A stretch of DNA of 32,615 bases from an uncultured Erysipelotrichaceae bacterium (GTDB lineage Bacteria > Bacillota_I > Bacilli_A > RF39 > UBA660). The stretch covers positions 1-32,615 of the forward strand of contig CACZQJ010000001.1 in assembly GCA_902783265.1 (NCBI GenBank), read 5' to 3'. The translations under genes and the position numbers were made by a program. Below, piece by piece: positions 1 to 6,732 of the stretch (positions within the stretch are counted from its first letter, which is position 1; each line of letters opens with the position of its first letter). The notes below the pieces were generated by a model that saw nothing but the letters and a program-made list of their open reading frames with translations, was not told the DNA's origin and made no database searches.

Positions 1-12
1 AAATAGTCTTAA

Positions 13-915
13 TTACATAACTTCAATTTTAGACAATTTATATGTATCATTAACTTTATCAAAACTATAAATCATATTTGTAAGAACATTTTTATATAAT
101 TCTAAACTATCTTTAGAATTATATTTTTTAATTTGCTCACCAGAAAGAATATTATATAGCCTGCCATTATCTAATAAGCCTTCTACTGTAGTTATTAAAA
201 CTTTTTCATCACGTTCTTCTATATTAATTATTTCTTTAACAATATCGGTGTCTTCTTTTTCAAATTTTCCATCCGCGAAAAATAATTCTTTAGACGCTAA
301 ATAATGAAAGTTTAATTCATCATATTTAAATGATTTAGGTACAAATTCGCCATCAAAAATATCAGTATACGCTTTCTTCAAATCTTTTTGATCAATATAA
401 ACACTACTATCCTCAGAAATAATTTTATCTGCTTCTAAATTATTTAATGAAAGATACAATTTTAATTCATCAGAAAGTTTTCCACTATAAAACAATTTTA
501 AATAACTACTATCTTCATCTATTTCAATATTTTTTACTAAATAGCCATACTTTTCGGTTAAACTTTTTAAAGTATTTACTTCTTCCTCTTCTTCCTTAAC
601 CGGAGTTTCAATCACTTCGGTTTTTGTTTTAGAAGAATTATTAGTAATGTCAATATTTATATTAGAAGATTTATATAAATTATATCCTAAAAATAAAGAA
701 ACAATAAGTAAAATTATTATAACAATGTCTCTTTTTATAATAATCGCATTCTTATGCCTAACTAACTTTTTAGTAGATTTCTCTACAGCTAAAGAAACTT
801 CCCTATCAATTTTGTTTTTCATATAGTCTGTAAGTTCCTCTTTAACTTTTTCTAAATCAATCTCTTTCTTAATTGCAACCTCTTCTTTTTCTTCCACTTC
901 TTTTTTCTTCGCCAT
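13..915 (-). CDS. Membrane-anchored protein of unknown function
   Basis: I do not recognise this 300-residue protein. It has a highly charged Lys/Glu-rich cytoplasmic N-terminus (about residues 1-58), a single hydrophobic segment at about 60-82 (IVIIILLIVSLFLGYNLY), a polar linker with a run of Glu near residue 110, and a roughly 180-residue domain that should lie outside the membrane. The ATG at 915 is preferred over the TTG at 921 because the AGGAGGG ribosome binding site (923-929) lies 7 bases before the ATG but only 1 base from the TTG. A TATAAT -10 box (938-943) stands upstream with a poor -35. It is divergent from the next gene. The layout (short basic tail, one TM, external domain) resembles the 216-residue protein at 7690-8340, but I see no clear sequence homology. 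Surface function is an inference. Confidence 0.75.
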   Translation of the reverse strand: MAKKKEVEEKEEVAIKKEIDLEKVKEELTDYMKNKIDREVSLAVEKSTKKLVRHKNAIIIKRDIVIIILLIVSLFLGYNLYKSSNINIDITNNSSKTKTEVIETPVKEEEEEVNTLKSLTEKYGYLVKNIEIDEDSSYLKLFYSGKLSDELKLYLSLNNLEADKIISEDSSVYIDQKDLKKAYTDIFDGEFVPKSFKYDELNFHYLASKELFFADGKFEKEDTDIVKEIINIEERDEKVLITTVEGLLDNGRLYNILSGEQIKKYNSKDSLELYKNVLTNMIYSFDKVNDTYKLSKIEVM

Positions 916-1061
916 ACGCAAACCCTCCTATATAATCATTATAACAAAATATATAAAATTTTAAAAGATTTTCCTTAACACAATTATACACTTGAAATAA
1001 AAATTATTAACTCACTTAAAAAAAAACTCTGATACAATAAATATGTTAGGATGTGCGTAGA

Positions 1062-2354
1062 ATGAAAAATAAAAAAATATTAATTAGTATTATGGCAGTT
1101 ACAATTATGATAATATACACTTTCGTATTATATAATGTAATGTTTACACCACAAAAAATGTTTAACAAAGCCATTAATAAAATTACAGATAAAATTAATG
1201 AAAACACATTAAACTTAAATTTTACAAAAGCTATGACAGATATCAATTTTAAATTTAATACTAATGCGGCAGATTTAAAAAAATTTGCCAACTATACATA
1301 TGGCCTTAAAATGGGAACTGATAGTAAAAATAAAACTTTTGAAACAAAAATATATATGTTAGACCAAGCAAATAAAGAATATAGTTACACCGGTTATATA
1401 AAAAACTCAAACTTATATCATAAATTATCAACCTTAGATAAACTAATTTTATATAATATTAAAGATCAAGACCTAACTTCTTTTTTTGAAAATACCGAAG
1501 ATATTAATACAGAAGACATAAAATATTTAATTAATGCTAGTGCGAAAAACATAAGTAAAAATTTTAATAAAAAGTATTTTTCTAAAGAAAAATCCACTGT
1601 AACCATAAACAATAAAAATATTAAAGTAACTAAAAATACCTATTCAGCAGACACAAACGAAATAAAAAGATTATATAAATCCATATATAATGATTTATAT
1701 AATGACTCAAAGACTTCCAAAATAATAACATCAATGACAAACATGACTAAAGAAGAAAATCAAAAACAAATAGACCTAATTCTAAATACACTAAATAATG
1801 AAAAAATAATATTTAATGTATATAGTAAATTCAATAAAATATTAGGATTTGACATATATGTAAATAATGAAAATATTATTTCATACTATAAGAAAAATGA
1901 CGACTTTGAAATTAATTATGATAATTATAATATAACTGGCATAAAGAAAAACAAGAATTTAGAAGTTACTATAAAAACAAATAATGATATATTAGCATCT
2001 TTAGTTTTCAGTAAGTATCAAAGTGATGACTTTGCATTCGACTATTCTACTGAAATGTATATAGGAAAAGTTAGCTATAAAAGAGAAAAAAATAAAGATA
2101 ATTATAAAGCTAATCTAAATATAACTTTAAATGATGGAAGAAATAATTATTCATTTGATATTAATGCTAGCCAAGATTCCAAAAGTAAAATAGCTAACAT
2201 TAATACAGAAAGTGCAGAAAAATTTACTGAAGAAGAATTTTCAGAAGCATTAATTAACTTCGTAACCTCTTTAGAAGATACTCCTTTAAGCTTCTTAAAT
2301 GATTTATTTGTCCCAAACTACGACGAAACAAAATATTTTACGAATATTATATAA
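1062..2354 (+). CDS. Secreted/membrane-anchored protein of unknown function
   Basis: This is the only protein gene on the plus strand. The protein (430 residues from the ATG) has a short basic start, one hydrophobic segment (about residues 6-27: ILISIMAVTIMIIYTFVLY), and then a long Lys/Asn-rich region with no further membrane helix. It therefore looks like an N-terminally anchored external protein. No lipobox cysteine is present. Alternating polar/hydrophobic strands in the second half (GFDIYVNNENIISYY, GKVSYKRE, NLNITLNDG) suggest a beta-rich fold of lipoprotein/LolA-like type, but this is only an impression. Start choice: the ATG at 1062 is preceded by a weak AGGA (1049-1052); an in-frame GTG at 1053 is too close to it. 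TACAAT at 1033-1038 could be a -10 box. A strong hairpin terminator follows directly. Confidence 0.75.
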   Translation: MKNKKILISIMAVTIMIIYTFVLYNVMFTPQKMFNKAINKITDKINENTLNLNFTKAMTDINFKFNTNAADLKKFANYTYGLKMGTDSKNKTFETKIYMLDQANKEYSYTGYIKNSNLYHKLSTLDKLILYNIKDQDLTSFFENTEDINTEDIKYLINASAKNISKNFNKKYFSKEKSTVTINNKNIKVTKNTYSADTNEIKRLYKSIYNDLYNDSKTSKIITSMTNMTKEENQKQIDLILNTLNNEKIIFNVYSKFNKILGFDIYVNNENIISYYKKNDDFEINYDNYNITGIKKNKNLEVTIKTNNDILASLVFSKYQSDDFAFDYSTEMYIGKVSYKREKNKDNYKANLNITLNDGRNNYSFDINASQDSKSKIANINTESAEKFTEEEFSEALINFVTSLEDTPLSFLNDLFVPNYDETKYFTNII

Positions 2355-2358
2355 ATTA

Positions 2359-2389
2359 AAAAAATAGACTTAATAAAAGTCTATTTTTT
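2359..2389. terminator. Bidirectional terminator between convergent genes
   Basis: A perfect 13-bp stem (AAAAAATAGACTT pairing with AAGTCTATTTTTT) closes a 5-base AATAA loop. The A-run on one side and T-run on the other let it end transcription of the plus-strand gene at 1062-2354 and of yqeY coming the other way. The yqeY stop codon lies inside the right arm. Confidence 0.85.
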
Positions 2390-2825
2390 AATTCAATTTT
2401 TCTTTTATAATACTACTGACCTTGCCCATATCAGCTCTCCCCTTTACTAAAGGAGTGACAACCTTCATAATTTTGCCCATATCTTTAGTTGATACTGGTT
2501 TTACTTCACTAAAGGCATTTTCAATAATTTCTAAAACCTCTTCGTCTGATAACTGTTTAGGCAAATAAGTAGTCAAAATATCTATTTCTTTGGCAGTTGC
2601 TTCTATCAAATCATCTCTGCCGCCTTTTTCAAATTCGCTAATAGAATCTTTTCTAGTTTTTATTTGCTTAGAAATAACATCTATAACCTCTTCATCTGTA
2701 AGCTCTCTTTTTTTATTAAGTTCTTCCATTTGCATAGCTGATTTTACCATTCTAATAACAGCAAGCTTCGTTTTATCTTGAGCTTTCATAGCCAATTTTA
2801 AATCTTCCAAAATTTGATTACGCAT
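2388..2825 (-). CDS. yqeY: GatB/YqeY domain protein
   Basis: A 145-residue protein of the YqeY family, matching the usual length of about 148. Family hallmarks are an N-terminal LKxAMKAQDKxKLAVIRM helix, the central KQIKTRKDSISEFEKGGRDDL segment, EIxxLxxYLPKQLSDEE, and a C-terminal PLVKGRADMGKVSSIIKEKL helix. The C-terminal part is related to the tRNA-binding tail domain of GatB amidotransferase; the biochemical role of free YqeY is not established. It lies 40 bases downstream of rpsU, the same order as rpsU-yqeY in Bacillus, so the two are probably co-transcribed. A GGGTGG-type ribosome binding site precedes the ATG. Confidence 0.93.
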   Translation of the reverse strand: MRNQILEDLKLAMKAQDKTKLAVIRMVKSAMQMEELNKKRELTDEEVIDVISKQIKTRKDSISEFEKGGRDDLIEATAKEIDILTTYLPKQLSDEEVLEIIENAFSEVKPVSTKDMGKIMKVVTPLVKGRADMGKVSSIIKEKLN

Positions 2826-2865
2826 AAAACCACCCTTTCCTTATTCAAAAAGACCAATTAAGGCC

Positions 2866-3066
2866 TTAATAATTATTTCTATTTTCTCTTCTATTTCTTT
2901 TTCTAGTATTTCTAATACCTTGTTCTTTTTTTAGTCTTCTTTTAACGCCAGGTTTTAAATAACCTTCCATGTTTTCTCTAAGTTTTCTACGGGAGCCGTC
3001 TTTATCGACTTTTAATGTTCTAAGAGCACCATCGACATTACCATTTCTAACTACTACTTTTGTCAT
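2866..3066 (-). CDS. rpsU: 30S ribosomal protein S21
   Basis: The 66-residue basic protein begins TKVVVRNGNVDGALRTLK and continues with REN.EGYLKPGVKRRLKKE and an Arg/Lys/Asn-rich tail. This is the S21 pattern (VRxxExxxxALRxFK, then YxKPxxxRRxK). S21 sits on the 30S platform near the anti-Shine-Dalgarno end of 16S rRNA. The start at 3066 is supported by an AGGGAGG ribosome binding site just upstream. A longer reading from 3177 would cross the promoter and the preceding terminator and is rejected. A promoter of its own lies at 3095-3123, and yqeY follows. Confidence 0.95.
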   Translation of the reverse strand: MTKVVVRNGNVDGALRTLKVDKDGSRRKLRENMEGYLKPGVKRRLKKEQGIRNTRKRNRRENRNNY

Positions 3067-3094
3067 AAAAATCCCTCCCTTCTTGGCTAAACAT

Positions 3095-3123
3095 ATTATA
3101 GCATGAAATTCCCTTATTTTAAA
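3095..3123 (-). promoter_or_regulatory. Promoter of rpsU-yqeY
   Basis: On the minus strand TTTAAA (3118-3123), a 17-base spacer and TATAAT (3095-3100), preceded by TGC to give an extended -10 (TGCTATAAT). It lies about 30 bases upstream of the rpsU start codon. Confidence 0.75.
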
Positions 3124-3141
3124 GCATTTTTTTAAAAAAAC

Positions 3142-3165
3142 AAAAAAAGTGAGAAAAATCTCACT
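3142..3165 (-). terminator. Rho-independent terminator of the bacteriocin operon
   Basis: On the minus strand AGTGAG-ATTTTT-CTCACT (arms 3160-3165 and 3148-3153) is followed at once by a run of six T. The TGA stop codon of the second bacteriocin peptide gene ends at the first base of the hairpin, so the terminator closes exactly this operon. Confidence 0.85.
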
Positions 3166-3326
3166 CATATTTTGCACGAACTATTAGTAGTAACTCTTCG
3201 AATAGTCGAGCCTAAAGTTTTACCCAATTCCATTAATAAGGAAATACCTTTAACAATTGCGTTTATAAATGTTGCATTAAGATTTCCACCTCTTAAATTT
3301 AAAAGATCCTTGTCACCCAATATCAT
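3165..3326 (-). CDS. Candidate bacteriocin peptide B, double-glycine leader
   Basis: Hand translation gives a 53-residue precursor. The 14-residue leader is MILGDKDLLNLRGG. Counting back from the Gly-Gly cleavage site it has Asp at -8, Leu at -7 and Leu at -4, the consensus read by C39 peptidases. The 39-residue core begins NLNATFINAIVKGISLLMEL, then has GKTLGSTIRR (a GxxxG motif) and ends NSSCKI. It is cationic (three Lys and two Arg against one Glu) and has one Cys. The start codon overlaps the end of peptide A by 14 bases in another frame. AGGTG lies about 6 bases before the ATG, so translation is probably coupled. The gene ends in the operon terminator. No homologue is recognised by name. 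The leader, the neighbouring C39 exporter and the partner peptide make a bacteriocin or peptide pheromone likely; activity is inferred. Confidence 0.8.
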   Translation of the reverse strand: MILGDKDLLNLRGGNLNATFINAIVKGISLLMELGKTLGSTIRRVTTNSSCKI

Positions 3327-3456
3327 TAATACACCTAATTGGGTTTAAAAAACCATCGACCATACTAATTAAAAACGCAATTGCCGCCCCTATTGAAGCT
3401 GCTAAACTGAATCCTCCACCAGATAAACTAATAAGTTCTTTTTGTTCTAATTTCAT
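3313..3456 (-). CDS. Candidate bacteriocin peptide A, double-glycine leader
   Basis: Hand translation gives a 47-residue precursor. The leader MKLEQKELISLSGG has Glu at -8, Leu at -7, Leu at -4 and Gly-Gly at -2/-1, a near-ideal C39 substrate. The 33-residue core begins GFSLAASIGAAIAFLISMVD and ends NPIRCINDIG. It is very hydrophobic, about neutral to slightly acidic, with one Cys. Small residues recur every four positions (Ala5, Gly9, Ala13, Ser17, Gly21 of the core), a helix-packing pattern like the GxxxG motifs of class IIb two-peptide bacteriocins. AAAGGA stands about 7 bases before the ATG, and the exporter stop codon is 13 bases upstream. The stop is TGA, which is a true stop in this genome because tex and the gene before it also end in TGA. 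Alternatives are a peptide pheromone or toxin. Confidence 0.82.
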   Translation of the reverse strand: MKLEQKELISLSGGGFSLAASIGAAIAFLISMVDGFLNPIRCINDIG

Positions 3457-3469
3457 ATCAAAATCCTTT

Positions 3470-5479
3470 CTAAATATTACGCACTTCATCTAAAACAACC
3501 CTTCCACCTTCTAATTTTAAAAATCTATCAAATAAATCCAAATTATCAAGCCTATGTGAAATAAAAATAATAGTTTTGTCTTCATACTTTTTAAATAGTT
3601 TTTTTAGTATTCGTCTTTCCATATTTACATCAACCTGGCTTAATCCCTCATCAATAATTAAAATTTGAAAATTTGAAAGTGCCCTAGCTAAAGCAATTCT
3701 CTGTCTTTGACCATCAGAAATATTAAAACCTTCTTCTTCCACCACGTCATTATAATCACCTATAAATTCAGGTAGTTCACAAATATTATTATTTTCGATA
3801 TCCATTTTTCTAATATTTAAATTATCAAATATTTTTCCAGTAAACAAAATTTCTTTAGGAGAAATATATAGCACATTTTCAAAATTACTTTTATTACTAT
3901 GAAATTTATCAATTAAAGCCTTGCCACTATAATCATCATAATATCCCTTGATAATTTTAAATAATGTACTCTTGCCAGAACCACTCTTACCGCTAACCAT
4001 CACCTTAGAGCCTAATTTAATACTCAAATTAATATTTTTTAAAATAAAATCTACTTTATTAAAACTATAATTTAAATTATTAACAAAAATATCCCCATTA
4101 ACAGAAACATTATCTTTAACGTAATCATTAATAAAAAGTTCTCCTATATGATTAATAGAGCTTTTAACCCCCTCATATTCAAAATCAAAATTTAAAATAT
4201 TTGCCCAAGAACTATTAAGAATAGTTGAAAGTAAAAATATTGTTATAAAGATCTCCACAGGAAGTCCATTTCTCATATTAAAAACTCCATAAATAATAAT
4301 TAATATTAAAGATAAATTACTAATAATTTCTTTAAATAAAAATTCCATGTTTTTAGTATTTTCTAATTTTTTAGAAAGTTTTAAATAATTAATATATTTA
4401 TTACTAAAATCATTAATTCTTTTTTCCTGCAAATTTAAATTTCTAATTGTCTCATACCCTTTAACACTTTCGGTAATAAAAGAATTAATTAAAGATTTTT
4501 CACGCAAAACTTTTTCCATTAAACAATAATTTTTCTTCTTAAAAGAAATATATAAAACTAAATATAAACTAAAAATAAACATATTAATAACAAATAATCT
4601 AAAATGGATAAAATATAATAAGATAAGCAAAATAATAATTAATGGAATATCAATAAATATTGAAACAGCTACATGGTTAATAACATCTTTAATCAAAAAC
4701 AAATCATTAAAATAACTTATAATTTCACCAGTTGTTTTATTTTTAGCGTGCTTATAAGGAAGCCGAATAATATGTTTAAAAGTATTAATAGAAAGACTTA
4801 TATCGATATTTTGATTTAGTTTTATTAATATTAAATTCCGTATATAGCCAGTAAATGTAAGAATTAAAAATAAAAAGGAAAAAAACAAGATTATTTTAAA
4901 AATAAGAGAACTATTTAAATATGTAATCACTGACTGTATAAAAAACGAAGAAAAAATTGATAAAAGACTTATTATTAAAGAAAAAAAAGATATTAAAAAT
5001 AAGTACTTAATATTTGGCTTTATAAGGTTAAAGATAAAATCAAAAACATTTATTTCCCCCTCCTTAACCAGTTTATGTTTTAAAGTCATAGAGATAATTA
5101 TCCCATCAAAACAAGATAAAAATTCCTTAAATTTTACTTTAACTATTCCTTTAGACGGATCACCTATTATAAGATTTTTCTTCTTAAAATTAATTTTATA
5201 TATTACAACATAATGATTGTAGGAGTGAATATTTATAAGTGCAATACAAGGACATTTTATAGAAGACAAATCATCATACTTGTAACCATCACTATCAAAG
5301 CCAAGTGATTTTAATACCTGAATCATATGATATGCCGTTGTTCCTTTATTATTAGTACAAAGCATATCACAAAGTTTATCCAAGCTTACATAACCACCAT
5401 AATATTTTAATATCATCAAAATACATGCCGGCCCACAATCCTTAAGACCTCTTTGTCTAACCATCGGATACTTTTTCAT
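3470..5479 (-). CDS. C39-peptidase ABC transporter, bacteriocin exporter
   Basis: A 669-residue peptidase-containing ABC transporter that cuts double-glycine leaders and exports the mature peptide. Residues 1-130 are a C39 cysteine protease with QRGLKDCGPAC (catalytic Cys15), NHYVVIY (His89) and GDPSKG (Asp107), so the triad is intact. Residues about 155-430 are the transmembrane domain. Residues about 460-669 are the ATPase: Walker A GKSGSGKST (497-505), signature SDGQR (588-592), Walker B ILIIDE (606-611) and H-loop His642. The start is set by a perfect AGGAGGTG. The two leader-bearing peptide genes follow 13 bases downstream and are its likely substrates. No HlyD-like accessory protein or lanthipeptide synthetase lies nearby. 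A -10-like TATATT (5501-5506) without a good -35 suggests an activated promoter. Confidence 0.95.
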   Translation of the reverse strand: MKKYPMVRQRGLKDCGPACILMILKYYGGYVSLDKLCDMLCTNNKGTTAYHMIQVLKSLGFDSDGYKYDDLSSIKCPCIALINIHSYNHYVVIYKINFKKKNLIIGDPSKGIVKVKFKEFLSCFDGIIISMTLKHKLVKEGEINVFDFIFNLIKPNIKYLFLISFFSLIISLLSIFSSFFIQSVITYLNSSLIFKIILFFSFLFLILTFTGYIRNLILIKLNQNIDISLSINTFKHIIRLPYKHAKNKTTGEIISYFNDLFLIKDVINHVAVSIFIDIPLIIILLILLYFIHFRLFVINMFIFSLYLVLYISFKKKNYCLMEKVLREKSLINSFITESVKGYETIRNLNLQEKRINDFSNKYINYLKLSKKLENTKNMEFLFKEIISNLSLILIIIYGVFNMRNGLPVEIFITIFLLSTILNSSWANILNFDFEYEGVKSSINHIGELFINDYVKDNVSVNGDIFVNNLNYSFNKVDFILKNINLSIKLGSKVMVSGKSGSGKSTLFKIIKGYYDDYSGKALIDKFHSNKSNFENVLYISPKEILFTGKIFDNLNIRKMDIENNNICELPEFIGDYNDVVEEEGFNISDGQRQRIALARALSNFQILIIDEGLSQVDVNMERRILKKLFKKYEDKTIIFISHRLDNLDLFDRFLKLEGGRVVLDEVRNI

Positions 5480-5509
5480 ACTCTCACCTCCTCATTTATT
5501 AATATACTG

Positions 5510-5528
5510 AGGAAAACTACTATTTCCT
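5510..5528 (-). promoter_or_regulatory. Inverted repeat upstream of exporter, possible operator
   Basis: AGGAAA-N7-TTTCCT (arms 5510-5515 and 5523-5528) occupies the position where a -35 box would be expected, just upstream of a TATATT -10-like box at 5501-5506. The exporter has a perfect ribosome binding site but no recognisable -35, so an activator or repressor binding here is plausible. This is inference from symmetry and position only. Confidence 0.35.
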
Positions 5529-5538
5529 TTTTTTCATC

Positions 5539-5565
5539 AAAAAAACTTTAGAAAAAATTCTAAAG
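5539..5565 (-). terminator. Terminator of the truncated cargo gene
   Basis: On the minus strand an 8-bp stem CTTTAGAA / TTCTAAAG with a 4-base loop is followed by seven T. It separates the truncated SipW-cargo gene from the bacteriocin operon, so the exporter must have its own promoter between 5480 and 5538. Confidence 0.85.
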
Positions 5566-5641
5566 CTATAATAATATATGAATTTTAGATATCAAGACGT
5601 GTGCCCGGTTATATTGAGTTTGTATTTATTGCATACACCTG

Positions 5642-5854
5642 TTAAGCTGCTGGTATCATATTCATTCCAGTACTTTTTCCTTTTGTTATTTCATAAGTAC
5701 TTATTTTAGTATTATCAAATCCGACACACCAGTTTGTTGAAATACCAGCTGTACCATTTATTTGTAAATTGGTACTAAATGCCGCAAAGCCTACTGCCAT
5801 AAATAATACTAATAAAAGAAGACCTACTATTATATAATTTCTTTTATCTCTCAT
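5642..5854 (-). pseudogene. Truncated SipW-cargo (TasA/CalY-like) protein
   Basis: A 70-residue reading frame. Its first 47 residues match the N-termini of the full-length cargo proteins in this window: a basic start, a hydrophobic signal segment ending VGFAAFSTNL, then INGTAGISTNW. After that the protein stops within 25 residues, whereas the paralogues are 164-194 residues long with a beta-sandwich domain. The 76 bases between its stop and its terminator hold stop codons in the same frame and no recognisable remnant of the missing domain. The ribosome binding site is also weak. The simplest reading is a 3'-deleted, decaying copy. A short secreted peptide with a SipW signal remains possible. 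It sits directly upstream of the bacteriocin operon but has a separate terminator. Confidence 0.6.
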
Positions 5855-5906
5855 GCTCTATCTCATATTTTCCCTACTTCCTATTATCTAATACTAGTAT
5901 ATCTAA

Positions 5907-5941
5907 AAAACAAGCAACATTTTCCCTAAATCACTTGTTTT
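5907..5941 (-). terminator. Terminator after rsmD
   Basis: On the minus strand AAAACAAG and CTTGTTTT arms enclose a 19-base loop, and the T-run continues past the stem. It begins about 10 bases after the rsmD stop codon. The large loop lowers confidence. Confidence 0.55.
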
Positions 5942-5949
5942 TTTAGTTT

Positions 5950-6483
5950 TTACAATTTAAAGTTATTTCTATATATAGAAACCATCTTAGGACCATAATT
6001 TTTTTCTTTAATCAACTCTAAATTTGTTTCAATTTTTATATTTTCATATTCACAAATAACAATTCCATCATCATTAAGTAATTTTCTCTCTTCAATTACT
6101 CTTAAAGCCTTATTCATAAGTCCAGCTCTATAAGGCGGATCTAAAAATATAATGTCAAACTTTTCATTAGTTTCTTTCAAATATCTTTTATAATCAGCAT
6201 TAATAACATCAATATCGTCATCAAATGACTTAATATTTTCTTTTATAACATCAATAACAAATTTGTTATTATCAACTAAAACTAATCTTTTAGCTCCATT
6301 GCTTATTGCTTCAAGCCCTAGTGAACCACTTCCAGCAAATAAATCAAGAACAGTTGCTTCTTTAATATAACCTTGAATAATTCCATATATTGATTCCTTA
6401 ACCCTATCCATAGTAGGTCTCGTTCCCGGCATATCATAACCCTTTAATTTTTTACCTCTATATTTCCCACTAATAATTCGCAT
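5950..6483 (-). CDS. rsmD: 16S rRNA (guanine966-N2)-methyltransferase RsmD
   Basis: A 177-residue SAM-dependent methyltransferase that modifies G966 of 16S rRNA. It shows the family start MRIISGKYRGKKL, the RPTMDRVKESIYG segment, the SAM-binding VLDLFAGSGSLGLEAISNGA motif, the acidic VLVDNN loop and the catalytic FLDPPY motif. Length is normal. The ATG at 6483 is chosen because GGTGAT lies 5-6 bases upstream; a TTG at 6495 has no suitable site. It lies just downstream of ylbD-ylbE, as ylbH (rsmD) does in Bacillus. The usual partner coaD is not next to it here. Confidence 0.96.
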   Translation of the reverse strand: MRIISGKYRGKKLKGYDMPGTRPTMDRVKESIYGIIQGYIKEATVLDLFAGSGSLGLEAISNGAKRLVLVDNNKFVIDVIKENIKSFDDDIDVINADYKRYLKETNEKFDIIFLDPPYRAGLMNKALRVIEERKLLNDDGIVICEYENIKIETNLELIKEKNYGPKMVSIYRNNFKL

Positions 6484-6510
6484 TAAAATCACCAATATTA
6501 TTTTATCACA

Positions 6511-6732
6511 CTATTTAAAAGCCTGCATAATTTTTTCTATTGTTTCAAAAGTATTAAAAATATTTTCTATTTTATCTGCCTTAGTAAGACGATATGTTTT
6601 TTTTACCTCTTCCTCAAACTTTCTAAAATTATTAGAATCTCTATTTAATAATTTATACCAATAAGAATGTGATCTTAAATATCTTAAATAATAAGGGTTC
6701 TCCCTTATTTTAAATTGAATAGGTAAAATCAA
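6511..6732 (-). CDS. ylbE: YlbE-like protein
   Basis: A 73-residue protein matching the YlbE family: RENPYYLRYLRSHSYWYKLLNR, then a helical FEEEVKKTYRLTKADKIENI stretch and a hydrophobic C-terminal helix. The function of the family is unknown. The start is a TTG at 6732 whose bases overlap the TGA stop of ylbD (TTGA), so translation is probably coupled; no other in-frame start lies nearby. The order ylbD-ylbE-rsmD matches the Bacillus ylb cluster, except that ylbF and ylbG are missing between ylbE and rsmD. Confidence 0.82.
   Translation of the reverse strand: MILPIQFKIRENPYYLRYLRSHSYWYKLLNRDSNNFRKFEEEVKKTYRLTKADKIENIFNTFETIEKIMQAFK

Noticed and set aside
1046-1291. 81-residue hydrophobic minus-strand reading frame
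   Set aside because: It is the antisense of the 1062-2354 gene and has no ribosome binding site.
3067-3177. N-terminal extension of rpsU from an upstream ATG at 3177
   Set aside because: It crosses the rpsU promoter (3095-3123) and the bacteriocin terminator and adds residues absent from all S21 proteins; the AGGGAGG site points to the start at 3066.
3278-3456. Reading the TGA of peptide A as Trp (genetic code 4) to give a longer peptide
   Set aside because: tex and the gene before it end in TGA within ATGA overlaps, and Trp is TGG in all clear genes here, so TGA is a stop.
3165-3456. A single frameshifted bacteriocin gene, or a lantibiotic precursor
   Set aside because: Each frame has its own start, ribosome binding site and complete double-glycine leader, so they are two genes. 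No LanM/LanB/LanC-type modification enzyme is in the window, and the cores are not rich in Cys.
5480-5641. A further small peptide gene between the truncated cargo gene and the exporter
   Set aside because: I looked for a start with a ribosome binding site and a double-glycine leader on both strands and found only the terminator and promoter-like sequence.
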